From positions 2,172,001 through 2,236,000 of the forward strand of contig JAQPZY010001548.1 of NCBI GenBank assembly GCA_029931535.1: a stretch of 64,000 nucleotides of DNA, written 5' to 3'. The translations under genes were made by a program, and so were the position numbers. Shown piece after piece: positions 1 through 11,597 of the stretch. The stretch is from Margaritifera margaritifera. Its lineage: Eukaryota > Mollusca > Bivalvia > Unionida > Margaritiferidae. The stretch's first letter is position 1. The number at the start of each line of letters is the position of its first letter. The notes under the pieces were generated by a model. That model searched no databases, had not been told where the DNA came from, and was given only the letters and a program-made list of their open reading frames with translations.

Positions 1-755
1 TAAATGAAAGGGAAGAATGTATTGCGGCTATATTGGTTTTTCCAAAGCTTTTAACTGTGTACAGCACCCATTTCTACTTTATAAATTGATTAAAAATAAC
101 GAGTTCTAAAATTGTTAAAGTTTTGAAATCTGTGTATGCACAGATGATGTCTTGTGTAAATGTTGTTGATTATCAGGATTTGTTGTTGTTGTAATGTTGG
201 TATAAAGCAAGATTGTGTGCTAAGTCCATTTCTTTTTGTGATATTTTATAGTGAATTTACAGAATTATTAGAAACAGCAAAATGTGATGGTGTTTTTATA
301 GATGAACAAGTGCTAAAATGTAATGCAGTTGTTGATTGCAGACAACACTGCAAATTTAGCAGATACTATCATAAATCTAAAGAAACAGATGTACACACCG
401 GGGAGATTTTGTGATAAATATGGTATGAAAGTAAATTTAAGTAACACTGAGATCATGGTATTTAGAAAGAGAGGGACAAGTGAAATTAACTAAAAAATAG
501 TATTATAAGATTGCATCAATACATAGCTGTAGATAAGCACCATATTTCTGCATTTTACACGGACAGATTGGATAAAAATACATAATTCTTTTTTAATGCA
601 TTTAAATTATGCAAAACAATTTAATTTCAGGAATTTAGTCCAAAGTTCTTAACGTATTACTGCTGCTGCAAGCACAGTGTCTGTTCATATTGCATGACTC
701 GTTCTATCATATAAACTTTGCTGTAGGCTCAAGTTCCAGATGTTCCATGTACTTC

Positions 756-950
756 TGAAATGATAGTACTTGATCTTTATGAGAACACTCACTCAAACAG
801 AGCCATATAATCATACGCACCTTGAATTAGTCATGGTCATTGTTTAACATCTTGAAATGATAGTACTTGATCTTTATGAGAACACTCACTCAAACAGAGC
901 CATATAATCAGACGTACCCAGAATTGGTCACATGGTCATTGATTAACAGC
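756..950. repeat. Two-copy tandem duplication, period 97 bp
   Basis: The text starting tgaaatgatagtacttgatc at 756 recurs at 853 with only scattered changes. It lies inside the decayed LINE interval and has no coding sense of its own. Confidence 0.85.
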
Positions 951-1454
951 TTGATGATTAAGGCTCAGTCTGGCAGCGCAAGTTTGTTTTGCAGATTTCA
1001 TAAAATACCTCATCCTGGTTTTAAAAAAAGCAATTAGTTCCAAACCAGGGAGTAAATGTCCAGTTTGTTAAATTCCTATCTTGACATCTGATCCATAGAA
1101 ATTGTCCTGTATTAAAAATATCTCCAATTATATTTTAGTAGCAGAACATTGTCATGGAATAAAGTCAAGAGTTTTTTGTTTTAAATCTGCTGAAACATGT
1201 ATACTATATATAGATTCATTAACACTTAGGTTGTGACAAAGCACTGTATCTGTTTGGTCACACTTATTATTACATTATGGTTCAGAAATTTGGGGATATA
1301 AACCTTCAGAAAGTATACGGTAATTTCAAGTTAAATTTTGTTAAAGAATTGTAAATTCGAAGGAATCAATACCAGTTCAAGATGAACTTGGAAGATTTAC
1401 TTTGAAAGTTCATTATTGCAAAAGATTTATTCAATTTTGGTTGTGCATTTCGCA

Positions 1455-1705
1455 GAGTAGTAGTAATAGGTAGCCCAGGATATACTATGCAGATGAATAG
1501 TAGTAAGTAGTCCATGAGATGCTATGCAGATGAGTGTAGTACGTAATAGGTAGCCCAGGAGATGCTATGTAGATTAGCAGTAATAGGTAGCCCAGGAGAT
1601 ACTATGCAGGCAAGTAGTAACAAGTAGCCGAGGAGATGCTATGCAGATCAGTGGTAATAGGTAGCCCAGTAGATGCTATGCAGAAGAGTAATAACAGGTA
1701 GCCCA
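1455..1705. repeat. Irregular tandem repeat inside the LINE RT C-terminal region
   Basis: Six or so imperfect units share the core ggtagcccaggagatgctat, spaced about 33-60 bp apart. The last unit runs straight into the LINE C-terminal reading (EVLLRLHHAGRESW at about 1710), so the array seems to have grown from a short stretch of the element's own coding sequence. Confidence 0.75.
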
Positions 1706-1990
1706 GCATATATGAAGTGTTGCTAAGATTACACCATGCTGGTAGAGAATCATGGGTCATTTATATGAGGAATCTAGTATGTTTGTATGGATATCAATAT
1801 GTGTGGCTTTATAATAATGTGAGTGATATTGATGGCCATGCATCTGCATTTGTTCCAAGAGTTTCAGATTTATGCAATCAAGAATGGTATTTTTTTTATC
1901 AGATTGTACTCCCAACTTGATTTTTATTATGAAGTTAAAAGCTTATTAGAACCAGAAAAAAGCAGTTAACAATAAACTTCATAGCTTTTA

Positions 1991-2280
1991 GTATACACCA
2001 GTATTGTCTAGTCATAATGTTATACACCAGTATTGTCTAGTCATAATGTTATACACCAGTATTGTCTAGTCATAATGTTATACACCAGTATTGTCTAGTC
2101 ATAATGTTATACACCAGGATTGTCTAGTCATAATGTTATACACCAGGATTGTCTAGTCATAATGTTATACACCAGGATTGTTTAGTCATAATGTTATACA
2201 CCGGGATTGTCTAGTTATAATGTTATACACCAGGATTGTCTAGTCATAATGTTATACACCAGGATTGTCTAGTCATAATG
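1991..2280. repeat. 29-bp tandem array, about 10 copies
   Basis: Unit tatacaccagtattgtctag followed by tcataatgt, repeated head to tail with few substitutions (cagta or cagga variants). No coding signal; lies upstream of the first UCKL1 exon in the window. The stretch 2281-2771 after it holds nothing I can identify. Confidence 0.95.
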
Positions 2281-2771
2281 TAGAGATTGAAAAGATGAGG
2301 GAAACTTTACAGTGTGAGTGAAGACAAAATATGTCAGTTTTGTAAATGTCATTTTAATAGGAACATCATTAAAAATTAAATTCCCTTTTGACTGTTTTGT
2401 CTTTGTTACAGACGAATATGTACTAAGACTCATTTCATGTAATCATAGCAATATCATTATGAATATATGCCGATTTACTTACTTGGCTTTTAGGAAGAGA
2501 GGACATTTTATAAAAGATCAAAATAAATAATTGTTCTCATCAGATATGATACTTGATGCAAGTTATTCAATTATTTACACTGCACTTAAATTGTATATAA
2601 TATGCAAATTGTTATTATTCATTGTTATTGTCACACTTTAACACCATATTGCATGCATGAAATAAGTATAACATATAATTGTACTATATGCCATACACCT
2701 TAAATACTTTAAGAAGTTAATCATTAATTCATTCATAAAGTCTGTAGTGTTAGTGGTAATAGTGATTTGTT

Positions 2772-2980
2772 ATTAACAGTATTCATTTGTTAATGTAACA
2801 ATGTTAATGTTAACAGTATTCATTTGTTAATGTAACAATGTTAATGTTAACAGTATTCATTTGTTAATGTAACAATGTTAATGTTAACAGTATTCATTTG
2901 TTGATGTAACAATGTTAATGTTAACAGTATTCATTTGTTAATGTAACAATGTTAATGTTAACAGTATTCATTTGTTAATG
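2772..2980. repeat. 37-bp tandem array, between 5 and 6 copies, ending at a splice acceptor
   Basis: Unit taacagtattcatttgttaa followed by tgtaacaatgttaatgt. The last partial unit runs into the 3' splice site of the UCKL1 exon at 2988, so the branch-point and pyrimidine region of that acceptor is made of repeat sequence. Confidence 0.95.
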
Positions 2981-2987
2981 CACACAG

Positions 2988-3271
2988 TGGTAGCGGAGAA
3001 GATCATGAACAAGATGATATTGGTGTCTTGGAAGATTTGTCTCAAAGCTCTAAGTCATCAAATAAGACACCTACAAAGTCCCCATCAAGCCCCCTGAAGT
3101 TTTCACAGAATCCACCTAAATTTTCTCATGGGAGAAAGAAATCTCGAGCAGGTGGAGGCGGCAGTCAAAAATCTGGAAGGGTGTACCATTCTGGCTTGAG
3201 AACGCTGTACACTGCAGGGAGGCCACCCTGGTATGATTCCCACGGTCAGCTAAAAGAGGCTTTTGTCATTG
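2988..3271 (+). CDS. UCKL1: UCKL1 exon encoding the N-terminal tail and the lead into the kinase P-loop
   Basis: Internal exon: acceptor cacag at 2983-2987, donor G|GTAAGT at 3271/3272. It enters with the last base of a split codon and leaves after the first base of a Gly codon (94 full codons between). The protein starts as an acidic then Ser/Pro/Lys-rich tail (about residues 1-60 of this exon), expected to be disordered, followed by a Gly-rich stretch and the block LRTLYTAGRPPWYDSHGQL KEAFVIG. The GRPPWY box just before the kinase P-loop is characteristic of UCKL1 and separates it from UCK1/UCK2. UCKL1 couples a uridine kinase domain to a UPRT-like domain in pyrimidine salvage. The tail is the least conserved part; the start codon lies in an exon upstream of the window. 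Confidence 0.93.
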
Positions 3272-3382
3272 GTAAGTAATAACAACAATTACTGAAGTTG
3301 AAAGAGCAATCAGTTAGTAAAGTTGTGGTAAGGTTCCTGTTGTAGCTCCCATATTTAAAAAAAAATTAATATAAAAACATTC

Positions 3383-3728
3383 AAAAGAGATATATCAAGT
3401 TGTGACAAAAGAGATATATCAAGTTGTGACAAAAGAGATATATCAAGTTGTGTCAAAAGAGATATATCAAGTTGTGACAAAAGAGATATATCAAGTTGTG
3501 TCAAAAGAGATATATCAAGTTGTGTCAAAAGAGATATATCAAGTTGTGTCAAAAGAGATATATCAAGTTGTGACAAAAGAGATATATCAAGTTGTGTCAA
3601 AAGAGATAGATCAAATTGTGACAATAGAGATATATCAAGTTGTGTCAAAAGAGATATATCAAGTTGTGACAAAAGAGATATATCAAGTTGTGACAAAAGA
3701 GATGTATCAGGTTGTGACAAAAGAGATA
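3383..3728. repeat. 24-bp satellite, left part (about 14 units)
   Basis: Unit gagatatatcaagttgtg followed by (a/t)caaaa. Because 24 is divisible by 3 the array stays open in several frames on both strands; these are not genes. The array is cut at 3728 by the Tigger-type element and resumes in register at 5566. Confidence 0.97.
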
Positions 3729-5565
3729 TACAGTAGGACCCCGCTATAACACGATGGTTGGGGTCCACAAAACGAGATTGTGCTATGTCCCGAACCGTGC
3801 TATAACCAACCTAGACAAAACAAAGTCATTTAGCTGAAGAAAATGATGCATGCACCAAAAAAATGGGGGGGGGGGGGGGTAAATTGTGGGCTCAAAACAA
3901 CTTGCTTCATTGGCACAGTTACTATCTTAAATCAATGCATATTAAACGAGAAATACACATACAGTGAAAACAGAGATTGCACATATAATATTTTACTTTA
4001 TTCAGAGAACCATGCATTGGTACATTTATATGTTTATATGTACATGTCTATTGTATAGCATGAATAGTTAAAGGATCAACACGTGCACTCACCAACCGAT
4101 CTCATGGCATGCGTAGGAGTGAGTCCATAATAATTCCATCGAAAATATACACACAAAAGTATAATATCATTGTCTGATAAAGTTCTGAAATCCTACATTG
4201 TCGTCTAGTCATTGTAAATCGTCGTCGTCTAGTCATCGTAAATCACGTCCGACTCCGATTCCTCAGTTTTACTATCGTATGCGGGTGCTTATGCAGAGAC
4301 TGAGCTTGGGCTCTGCAAGTAACACTTTGATCATAAAGTCAGAAATCTATTAAAGGTTGCAACTGGACACGTGTCAATTGTGCGGCAAGATCACAGGGAG
4401 TTCAAATAACCACCCTCTGTTACTTGGCACTGAACAAGTATCAAACGCGGCTTGATCAAAGGGTTGTCACGTGGGAAAACAACTTGAAAACAAAGTGAGT
4501 GTTTATACAAGCCAAAGGCTTATCGGCCTACGTGCACTGGCAGATAACTTTGGAAATATCACTTGGGAATTAAATCTGACTCGTGGAAACACCGGACTTA
4601 ATCCTGTCCATGGCTTCAAGCTTCTCTTTAACAGTAAAAGCTTTACGTTTCCATGTACTGTTATCCATTGTAAATAACTACTAATTAAAACTCTGACACC
4701 TATTTGTTTGAATGACTACAGCAAGAATAATGGTTAATCAACAATGTGGTCATTTTTAAAGGGAATGTACAATATTATTCACTGGTCAACTGATTGCGTG
4801 GTGATTGTCTAACAACACCGCCAAGCCACGTGTGCGCATTGGCGGCTTTCGTTTTTTTGATGTTTTATAAATCATTGCCGCATGGTTTGAACAACTTTTA
4901 GCTCTGAGATCGACTTTGATGATTGTCAATGACTTAAATTAATTGATTTATAAATTCAGGTGTGAATCTTTTATCAACCACCACATTGTTTGGTGCTTGG
5001 CTGTGTGTGCAGTTGAATGAGCAAACATGTCAGCTATTGTTTGAGCAACGATTGTACACAGAATGTATTGAAGACAAACACAAAGAAGACTTAATGACTT
5101 TATTGTTCAAGTATCAGTAATAATAAGATTAACACTTATCAGCTTTAAAATGAGCTGACATCTTTCAAAAATAAACTAAGATCTAAGTGCAGTGATTGAC
5201 TACTGACACATTTGAAATGAACATTCACAAATAGAAATGTTCAGCATCTTTATTCAATACAGCTTGCCAAATTATTAAATCAAACTCTTGTTTATTTTGG
5301 CACAAAACTTTGCAGTAGTTCAAGAAATTGGCGAAATTATTGTAAAATTTCGGTAGCCATGCCACGATCGTATTATATCCGAATTCATACATGATCTCTT
5401 CCTCAAAGTGATAATTAATTTTTTATACATTATTTTTCGTACTTTGAAAAAAAAAAAAAAATTTCATGAACGAAAAAATAGATGAAATTTCGGGAGCCAT
5501 GCCACGATCGTGTTATATCCGAATTCGTGCTATAACGAAGCGTGCTATAGCGGGGTCCTACTGTA
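3729..5565. mobile_element. Non-autonomous Tigger/pogo-type TIR element with TA duplications
   Basis: The element proper is 3731-5563 (1833 bp). Its ends are inverted repeats starting CAGTAGGACCCCGCTATA, identical for 18 bases and with one mismatch over about 23, with TA on each side (3729-3730 and 5564-5565). CAGT termini plus a TA target duplication fit the pogo/Tigger branch of Tc1/mariner. Motif GTGCTATA recurs near both ends, and a block with gccatgccacgatcgt occurs twice near the right end (about 5355 and 5503). No transposase is readable. A related copy starts at 20649. Confidence 0.9.
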
Positions 5566-5922
5566 TCAAGTTGTGTCAAAAGAGATATATCAAGTTGTGA
5601 CAAAAGAGATATATCACGTTGTGTCAAAAGAGATATATCAAGTGGTGACAAAAAGAGATATATCAAGTTGTGTCAAAAGAGATATATCAAGTGGTGACAA
5701 AAGAGATATATCAAGTTGTGTCAAAAGAGATATATCAAGTTGTGACAAAAGAGATATATCAAGTTGTGACAAAAGAGATATATCAAGTTGTGACAAAAGA
5801 GATATATCAAGTTGTGTCAAAAGAGATATATCAAGTTGTGTCAAAAGAGATATATCAAGTTGTGACAAAAGAGATATATCAAGTTGTGTCAAAAGAGATA
5901 TATCAAGTTGTGTCAAAAGAGA
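5566..5922. repeat. 24-bp satellite, right part (about 15 units)
   Basis: Same unit as 3383-3728, continuing in register after removal of the TIR element. One unit at about 5650 has an extra A, which shifts the apparent reading frame. Open frames across it are artefacts of a period divisible by 3. Confidence 0.97.
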
Positions 5923-6218
5923 AAAGATTGATATACCTAATTATTAAATGTACAACAAAATGTGTAACTTTCGGTTCAGGATTTGCTGCTGCTTTAGTAC
6001 TATTTTTATTCTTCTATGACTCACTGGTTTCCTCTCAAACTAATTATTGTAAAAAAATCATTCACTTTTTAGAAACTTTACTTTAGAACTTCACCTGACA
6101 ACAATATTTTATTCCACTCTACTGTTTTTAAAAATTATTAAACGACAGCAAGCAGACTTACTACTTCAGACATACATGACACCTAATTAAAGTCCAATAA
6201 TGAAGTTTTATTTTATCA

Positions 6219-6430
6219 GGTTACCAAAGAAGTCTTGGAGGATCACAATTAAAGTTAGTCAATAGTATAATTTAAAAAGAAGTCTTGGAGGATCATAATA
6301 AAAGTTAGTCAATAGTATAATTAAAAAAGAAGTCTTGGAGGATCATAATAAAAGTTAGTCAATAGTGTAATTAAAAAAGAAGTCTTGGAAGATCATAATA
6401 AAAGTTAGCCAATAATATAATTAAAAAAAT
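6219..6430. repeat. 50-bp tandem repeat, about 4 copies
   Basis: Unit aaagaagtcttggaggatca followed by taataaaagttagtcaatagtataattaa. Noncoding, within the intron between the exons at 2988 and 9500. The stretch 6431-6784 that follows shows nothing recognisable. Confidence 0.93.
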
Positions 6431-6784
6431 AGATGCTAGGTTAAAGTTAATCGTTTGCACACCTTTTATTTTATATTGTCTTCTTAGAATAGTATTCCTT
6501 TTTAAGTGGAATCATTTTAGCTTGCTGGTTTTTTTGCTTTCTTTATCTCCAATGCTCACATGATTATAAGTATTGCTGACATCATTTGGATTAAAACTTC
6601 AGTTGTTGTTTTGGTTCATATTAAATAAAGACTCACTGGGCAGGTGAAGTATTGCTGTTTTAATTTGTGTTCAGTCTAGATTCCATGCAAGTTCAAATAT
6701 ATTATTTTCATTATACAAGATTTGTGATTGTTTTCAGAGCTTTTTCTTTACAGCAATGTCTAAGAGCCAAAGTGTTGGTAAATG

Positions 6785-7740
6785 TGGGCATAAGGAAGTC
6801 CTAACCTAGAGAAATCTGAGCATTCAGAGGATCCCTGTGTATTATCCATTTTGCCAGGAAAAGAAACTGGAGAGGGTGCAAGTGCAGTCTGCCAAGGGGA
6901 ACCAGGTCTGCAGCAGAGTTCAAGGTCCCCAGAAGAGAAAGAAATAGATGAGCCGACAACGTGATCTTGGCTCTCAACACCTCTAACAGGGTTAGGATCT
7001 TGTCTACTATGTCCCGTGGGACACTGACTAATCCTCTTTTCATGAGGAAATTCCTCCCCATGTACACAAAATCTTGAGATGGAACCAGCTCTGATTTCTC
7101 TAGGTTGGCTAAAAGACCCAGTCTGGTCACCATGGACCAACTGAGAGCCAGATTTTGTCTGAGGGACTCTAATCAGCCATTGTGGATCAATCAGTCATCG
7201 AAATACTGGAGGATAGGAATCCCCAGTGACCTTAGGTGGACAGCAACTACTCCCATGACTCTGGTAAATGCTTTGGTTGCGGAAACTAGGCCAAACGACA
7301 AAGTGCAAAATTGGAAGATCTCCCCATCCAAGCAAAACCGGAGGTACTTCCTGTGAGAAGGAAATACTGGGATGTGGAATTATGCATCTTGAAGGTCGAT
7401 GGAGACCGCCCAGTCACTAAGCTTTATGGCATTCTGGACTGAGGCTGTGGTCTCCATCTTGAAAGGTTCCTCCTGCAAAAATTTGTTTAGGGTGGAAAGG
7501 TCAGTAATAAGACGAACTTCACACCCATTTTGGGAACAAGGAAAATCTGAAAGTAGAGAGCCTGAGACTGGTCATTGAACTGCACCCTTCAGCAGAAGAC
7601 AGTGCATCTCTTTGAATCACACCAGATTCAATTGGTGAAACCACATTGGGGCCCATACTAGAGGAAGAAGATCCCAGAACTGAAGCCAGTATCCTCCATT
7701 TATCATTGAGAGGACCCAACCATTGCCTGTTATGCTTGAC
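6785..7740 (-). pseudogene. DIRS-like reverse transcriptase, broken
   Basis: In order on the minus strand: a lead-in with NGWVLSMINGGYWLQF (another frame), VRLITDLSTLNKFLQ, VSIDLQDA followed by a stop then FHIPVFPSHRKYLRF, FGLVSATKAFTRVM, the catalytic box YFDD at 7194-7205 followed by a stop where Trp is usual (YxDDW), then LGLLANLEKSELVPSQDFVYMG and LSLLGTLNSAADLVPLGRLH. This succession, in particular LxDAYFHIPV, FGL(x)SA and the LGxLxSxxxxVPxGRLH-like block, is typical of DIRS RTs. At least three in-frame stops and one frameshift make it nonfunctional. Confidence 0.78.
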
Positions 7741-7769
7741 TAAGCCTCTGAAAAGGGGACACACCACAG

Positions 7770-8379
7770 GAGAGGAAGTGAGTCCCTAGGGCTGCCCCCC
7801 CCCCCCCCCCCCCCTTTGGACTGGGGCTGCATGGCTTTGAAGAACTTAGCTGATGACGCCACCACGTGGCCAGTCTCGACAGGCCAGGAGCGGATGCGAG
7901 GGACCAGTATTGTTGGTCCCTGAGGTCATAAGAAGCCACAGAAGAAATGAGTCCAAAGCAGCATCCCTATGGAGGTGGAGAAGCTTCACTGATCAAGCCA
8001 TGGACATGGACAAGGCATGTCAAGATGTCTTCGCTACTGCCTCCAGTAGTTGCTGAAGGGCAGCTGGTGACAGAGTGTCCTCCAGACTGAAGGAGGTGGA
8101 CGAAAACAGATTCGCATGTGAGGCTATGGTCACTAGTGCCCTAGTCTTTAACTCTAAGACCTCCAGTATTTTGATTGGGAGGCAGGCATATGTCCCCAAA
8201 GAAATACCTACTTGTGATGATTCAGCATTCAGAGTGGGAGGTTTAAGAGGCCAAGCAGGAGTGTAAACCTTATAGCTAGAATATAAAGGGAGAAGAAAGG
8301 GTAGAGAGTCTTTTACTTGAAAGGGCTTGGCTGATATTTCAGCTTGCACTATTTTGAGGTGGATTGTCATGACAATCAA
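7770..8379 (-). pseudogene. DIRS-like gag region, broken
   Basis: An open stretch of 119 codons (8379-8020) is followed by a stop and, in a shifted frame, by text with LHRDAALDSFLLWLL and HPLLACRDWPRGG. Position immediately upstream of the RT and the Pro/Leu-rich character suggest gag. A run of C (about 7794-7814 on the + strand) breaks it again. No catalytic motif is expected or seen. Confidence 0.45.
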
Positions 8380-8960
8380 GAGAGCTTATCAATCCTTTAC
8401 AGAGAGGGACATTTCATTCATGAAGATTTAAAGTCCATGAGGTTCGAGCCATCATCTTTGGACTATGTGATGAAAGCTGCATTTTGGCAATCTCACACTA
8501 CCTTCTTCTCCTCCTACCTTTGTTCCTTGGCGCACCAAAGCAAAGGCACTTTTTCTCATGGGCCCATGGGCGTGGCACAAAAAGTGGCCCAAGTGGATAC
8601 CATCTTACAGTAGTGGACACTTCTACCATAAGGGTGAGTATTTCCTTTTACATTTGTGGGGGTCATCAGCCTCCCACTGAACTCAGCTATGCAGAAGGAA
8701 CAGGCAACGTATTGCTGATATTAAAATATATGGGGGGGGGGTTAAAATTAATTTTATTGATGTACTACTTACCTGTTGCTATTGCCAGATTCCCTCCTCC
8801 CACCCTGCATTTTATGTCCTGTCCTTGAAAAAGGGTGAGGACTACTGAGCATGCAACCGGGTTGCAGGGTCGACTTCCATAAACTTCTGAAAAGTCACCC
8901 TGTTGGGAGGATAAATTCTCATCATACAGACTAGGGTAATTTCTGTTCCGGAAAGAGTAA

Positions 8961-9499
8961 AATTAGTTAACCCCCCAACCTAAATTTATACATAGGATGA
9001 AAAGCAAACAGCTGTGATTTGAGTAGTTCCAGAAAGGTCAGTTGCACTCAAAATTCCAGTAATTTAATCTAAATGCAAACTATTTTTAAAATATGCAACA
9101 TAATCTATGCTGAGTTTTGTATATGTTGTGTTTAGGTGAGTGCCTAACATAAGACAGTCTTGGTGCATCGGAACTTATAACTAATGCACTGGATTTCATT
9201 AAAAAAATGTAGAGACATGAAGGAAATGTATAAGGAACTTAATTAGTGTTATAATAGCTTAAGTGTCAGTAAGAACTGCTTCTTCTTGATAAGTTGGACT
9301 TGCGAGTTCTGTGATTGTAGGCACATCCTAAATTTAGGCACTCATGATTTATTCAACATAATTGCTAGACAAACTTGTATTATCCGCTATTTAATGTATT
9401 GTTTGGGGCTTAATCATTTAAGATAGATTGACACCATGATATCCATAAATGGAGGACTGTAACCATTCTTTTTGCCATGGAAGACTCACTATTTTTCAG
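8961..9499. other. Intron tail, nothing recognised
   Basis: No coding sequence, array or transposon end is apparent. The last bases form a normal acceptor (cactatttttcag) for the exon at 9500. Confidence 0.6.
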
Positions 9500-9606
9500 G
9501 TGTGTGTGGTGGCAGTGCATCTGGTAAGACAACAGTTGCAAGGAAGATCATAGAGGCTTTAGATGTTCAGTGGGTCAGTCTTCTCAGCATGGACTCATTC
9601 TACAAG
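9500..9606 (+). CDS. UCKL1: UCKL1 exon encoding the kinase P-loop
   Basis: Acceptor tttttcag at 9492-9499, donor aag|gtacca at 9606/9607. The first two bases complete the Gly codon split at 3271; 35 codons follow. It encodes [18 protein letters not shown] and ends [19 protein letters not shown] is the Walker A loop binding the ATP phosphates in the uridine kinase family, and the Asp of SMDSFYK belongs to the nucleoside-binding, catalytic region. The Leu-Gly of vertebrate proteins before GGSASGKT is Val-Cys here, a conservative change seen across the wider UCK family. The exon ends in phase 0. Confidence 0.96.
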
Positions 9607-9767
9607 GTACCAGTTCTTGGCAGAGACTTTTGACAAAAAGTAAATTGATTACATATAGATGCAACCTTGGCAACTGACTCGCAATTAGCCAATGTCATCA
9701 TTTTTTATTGCTATTAAAATTTTATTGCAGGTTTATTTGGTGTACAGTTTTCACTATTCATTTAAAA
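9607..9767. other. Intron start, nothing recognised
   Basis: AT-rich intron sequence before the 53-bp repeat; no feature. Confidence 0.6.
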
Positions 9768-9928
9768 TAAAACTTCTTATGCCCTGTACTTGGACATAAA
9801 ATTTTACTAAATATTTTAAATAAAACTTCTTATGCCCTGTACTTGGACATAACATTTTACTAAATATTTTAAATAAAACTTCTTATGCCCTGTACTTGGA
9901 CATAAAATTTTACTAAATATTTTAAATT
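9768..9928. repeat. 53-bp tandem repeat, 3 copies
   Basis: Unit with aataaaacttcttatgccct then gtacttggacataaaatttt and actaaatatttta. Nearly identical copies, noncoding. Confidence 0.93.
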
Positions 9929-9989
9929 GTCATTTGAGTACCATGCTTTCACAAATCTGCTGTCTTTGTCTCGCCAATGCTTGCAAGGT

Positions 9990-10980
9990 CAGTGAGACCC
10001 ATTGGTCAGTAATCTCCAGTCAACCATACCCTACTATGGGCATTCATGTAATGTGCTGTTCACAGTTTTCTTGTTTACATACTATATACAAACTGTGATA
10101 CCCAAGATCTTGAAAGTTGGTGAGGGGATGCATCTTGATGAGTGCTACACCCTCATCATAAAAGTTGGTCAGTGTGATCCATTTTTCATGCTTCACTGAC
10201 TTTGGTTCAATTTTGTGTTTTAAGTTTATTTCTTAAGCACTGTTCATGATGAATCATCAGACTAGTCAAGTGCATGCATCTCTGTTAGTACCACAGTAAC
10301 CCATATTTCATGCTTCACTGACTTTGGTTCAATTTTGTGTTTTAACTGTTCATGTTAGAACCATTAAATTGGATGATTGTATGCATTTCTATTAATACCA
10401 CATCCATACAAAAAAAGGTCACTGATCTACATTTCACATTTTACTGCCTTAGGTTCAGTTTTTGCTATTAGGTCATGACTACATAGGAATTTTGCATGCA
10501 AAGTACATACTATCCTATCTAGAATCATGAACTGAATGAGGGGATGCATATTGGTGAGCACTACTGTCATTACAGAAGTAGGTCATTAGGGACGTATTTT
10601 CTGCATCACTGACTTGGGTTAAATTTTGTATTTGAGGTTTATTTCTCAGGCACTGTTCATGTGAGAATCCTGAAAATGATGATATGCATCTCTGTTAGTA
10701 CCACACCCTTGCACCAAAAGGGGCTAATTGTGACCTATATTTCTTCCTTTACTGACTTTGGTTAAGTGTTTGCATTTAACTCATGACTACATGCATTCTG
10801 GCATGCTATATGTATGCTGTCCTACCTAAGATCATGAAAAGTGGTGGGGTATGCATCTTAATAAGTACTACACCCTTATTACAAAAAGAGGTCTATGTGA
10901 CCTATATTTGATGCTTTAGTGACTTTGTTGTAATTTTGTGTTTAAGGGAGCAGTTTAGCACCTTGGTTGAGCTGTAAGGG
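9990..10980. repeat. Degenerate dispersed repeat, family shared with 32480-33715
   Basis: Recurring phrases (catttcacactttactgact, ttggttcaattttgtgttt, gatgcatcttgatgagt, tgcatctctgttagtacca) appear several times at roughly 150-200 bp intervals with much divergence. The same phrases in the same order fill 32480-33715. This is an old dispersed repeat with internal periodicity, not coding. Confidence 0.75.
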
Positions 10981-11597
10981 GGACATTGTATGTACGTCTG
11001 TCCCCTATCATGATAAAGATGTTGAGATTTGTTCAATTTAGGGGTACAATAGTAGTTTGGGATGGAAGAATGTCCCCTGGACTCGCTCATGGTGCAACAC
11101 TGAAGAAGGGTGAAATGATTCACTAATATATCGATGCATTGATAATTTTGCCATTTTGATACATCACTCCTTTAATAACTTGTGCCTGGATTCCATATTT
11201 TAAAACTAGAAAATAAAAATAAAAATTGGCCAGTATTTGTTGAGCATGAAGAAAATCACGATCAAAATTGATAGATGAAACCTTGATATAGCGCTCGTTT
11301 TATTATCGAAAACGGTGGTTAGTACCCAGAAATTTGAATCAATATCATGAAATTCTCAACTTTTAATAAGAAGTCATATATTTTATATTTTCTTGCCAAA
11401 CAACATTCACAGTACACTGAAAGTAACAAAATTTAACGAAATTTCGATCAATGAAAATGTCACTAATGCCAACTGGTGGCAGCACTTTAATAAATAAATA
11501 CCAATTGAATAAGTTTTGTCAAGTGAAATTCGTGTTTTCGTTCTATCTTTTAATTCAGTTTCAGTGTAATCATTATAAATACAATATGCCCTCTTGT
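10981..11597. other. Intron, nothing recognised
   Basis: AT-rich sequence between the degenerate repeat and the hAT insertion. No coding or repeat structure that I can support. Confidence 0.5.

Larger units (their letters stand above)
1..1965 (+). mobile_element. Decayed LINE (non-LTR) reverse transcriptase, left edge cut by window
   Basis: Pieces of one reverse transcriptase are readable in shifting frames. At 18-110 there is a GFSKAFNCV segment, matching the conserved (D)FSKAFD block. At 160-300 the text IKQDCVLSPFLF matches the usual GVRQGCVLSPFLF palm motif. At about 325-480 another frame reads LIADNTANLADT followed by CDKYGMKVNLSNTEIMVF; the catalytic (Y/F)ADD has become IADN. The C-terminal part is recognisable at 1255-1445 (YGSEIWGYKPSE-like) and 1705-1960. 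Stops and frameshifts are frequent, so the copy is dead. The middle (about 500-1210) is not readable as RT. The clade (CR1/L2-like or other) is not resolved. Confidence 0.75.
6785..8960 (-). mobile_element. Truncated DIRS-like (tyrosine recombinase) retrotransposon
   Basis: Read on the minus strand the order is leader (about 8960-8400), gag-like region (about 8380-7770), then reverse transcriptase (about 7740-6785). The copy stops within or just after the RT/RNase H junction; no methyltransferase or tyrosine recombinase follows, so the 3' half is missing. The leader contains a C-run-rich segment and no obvious long terminal repeat. Assignment to DIRS rests on the RT text (see the entry at 6785-7740). 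The outer boundary near 8960 is approximate. Confidence 0.72.

Noticed and set aside
3355..6086. Open frames rich in KEIYQVVT or LDISLLTQ
   Set aside because: 24-bp satellite translations, not genes.
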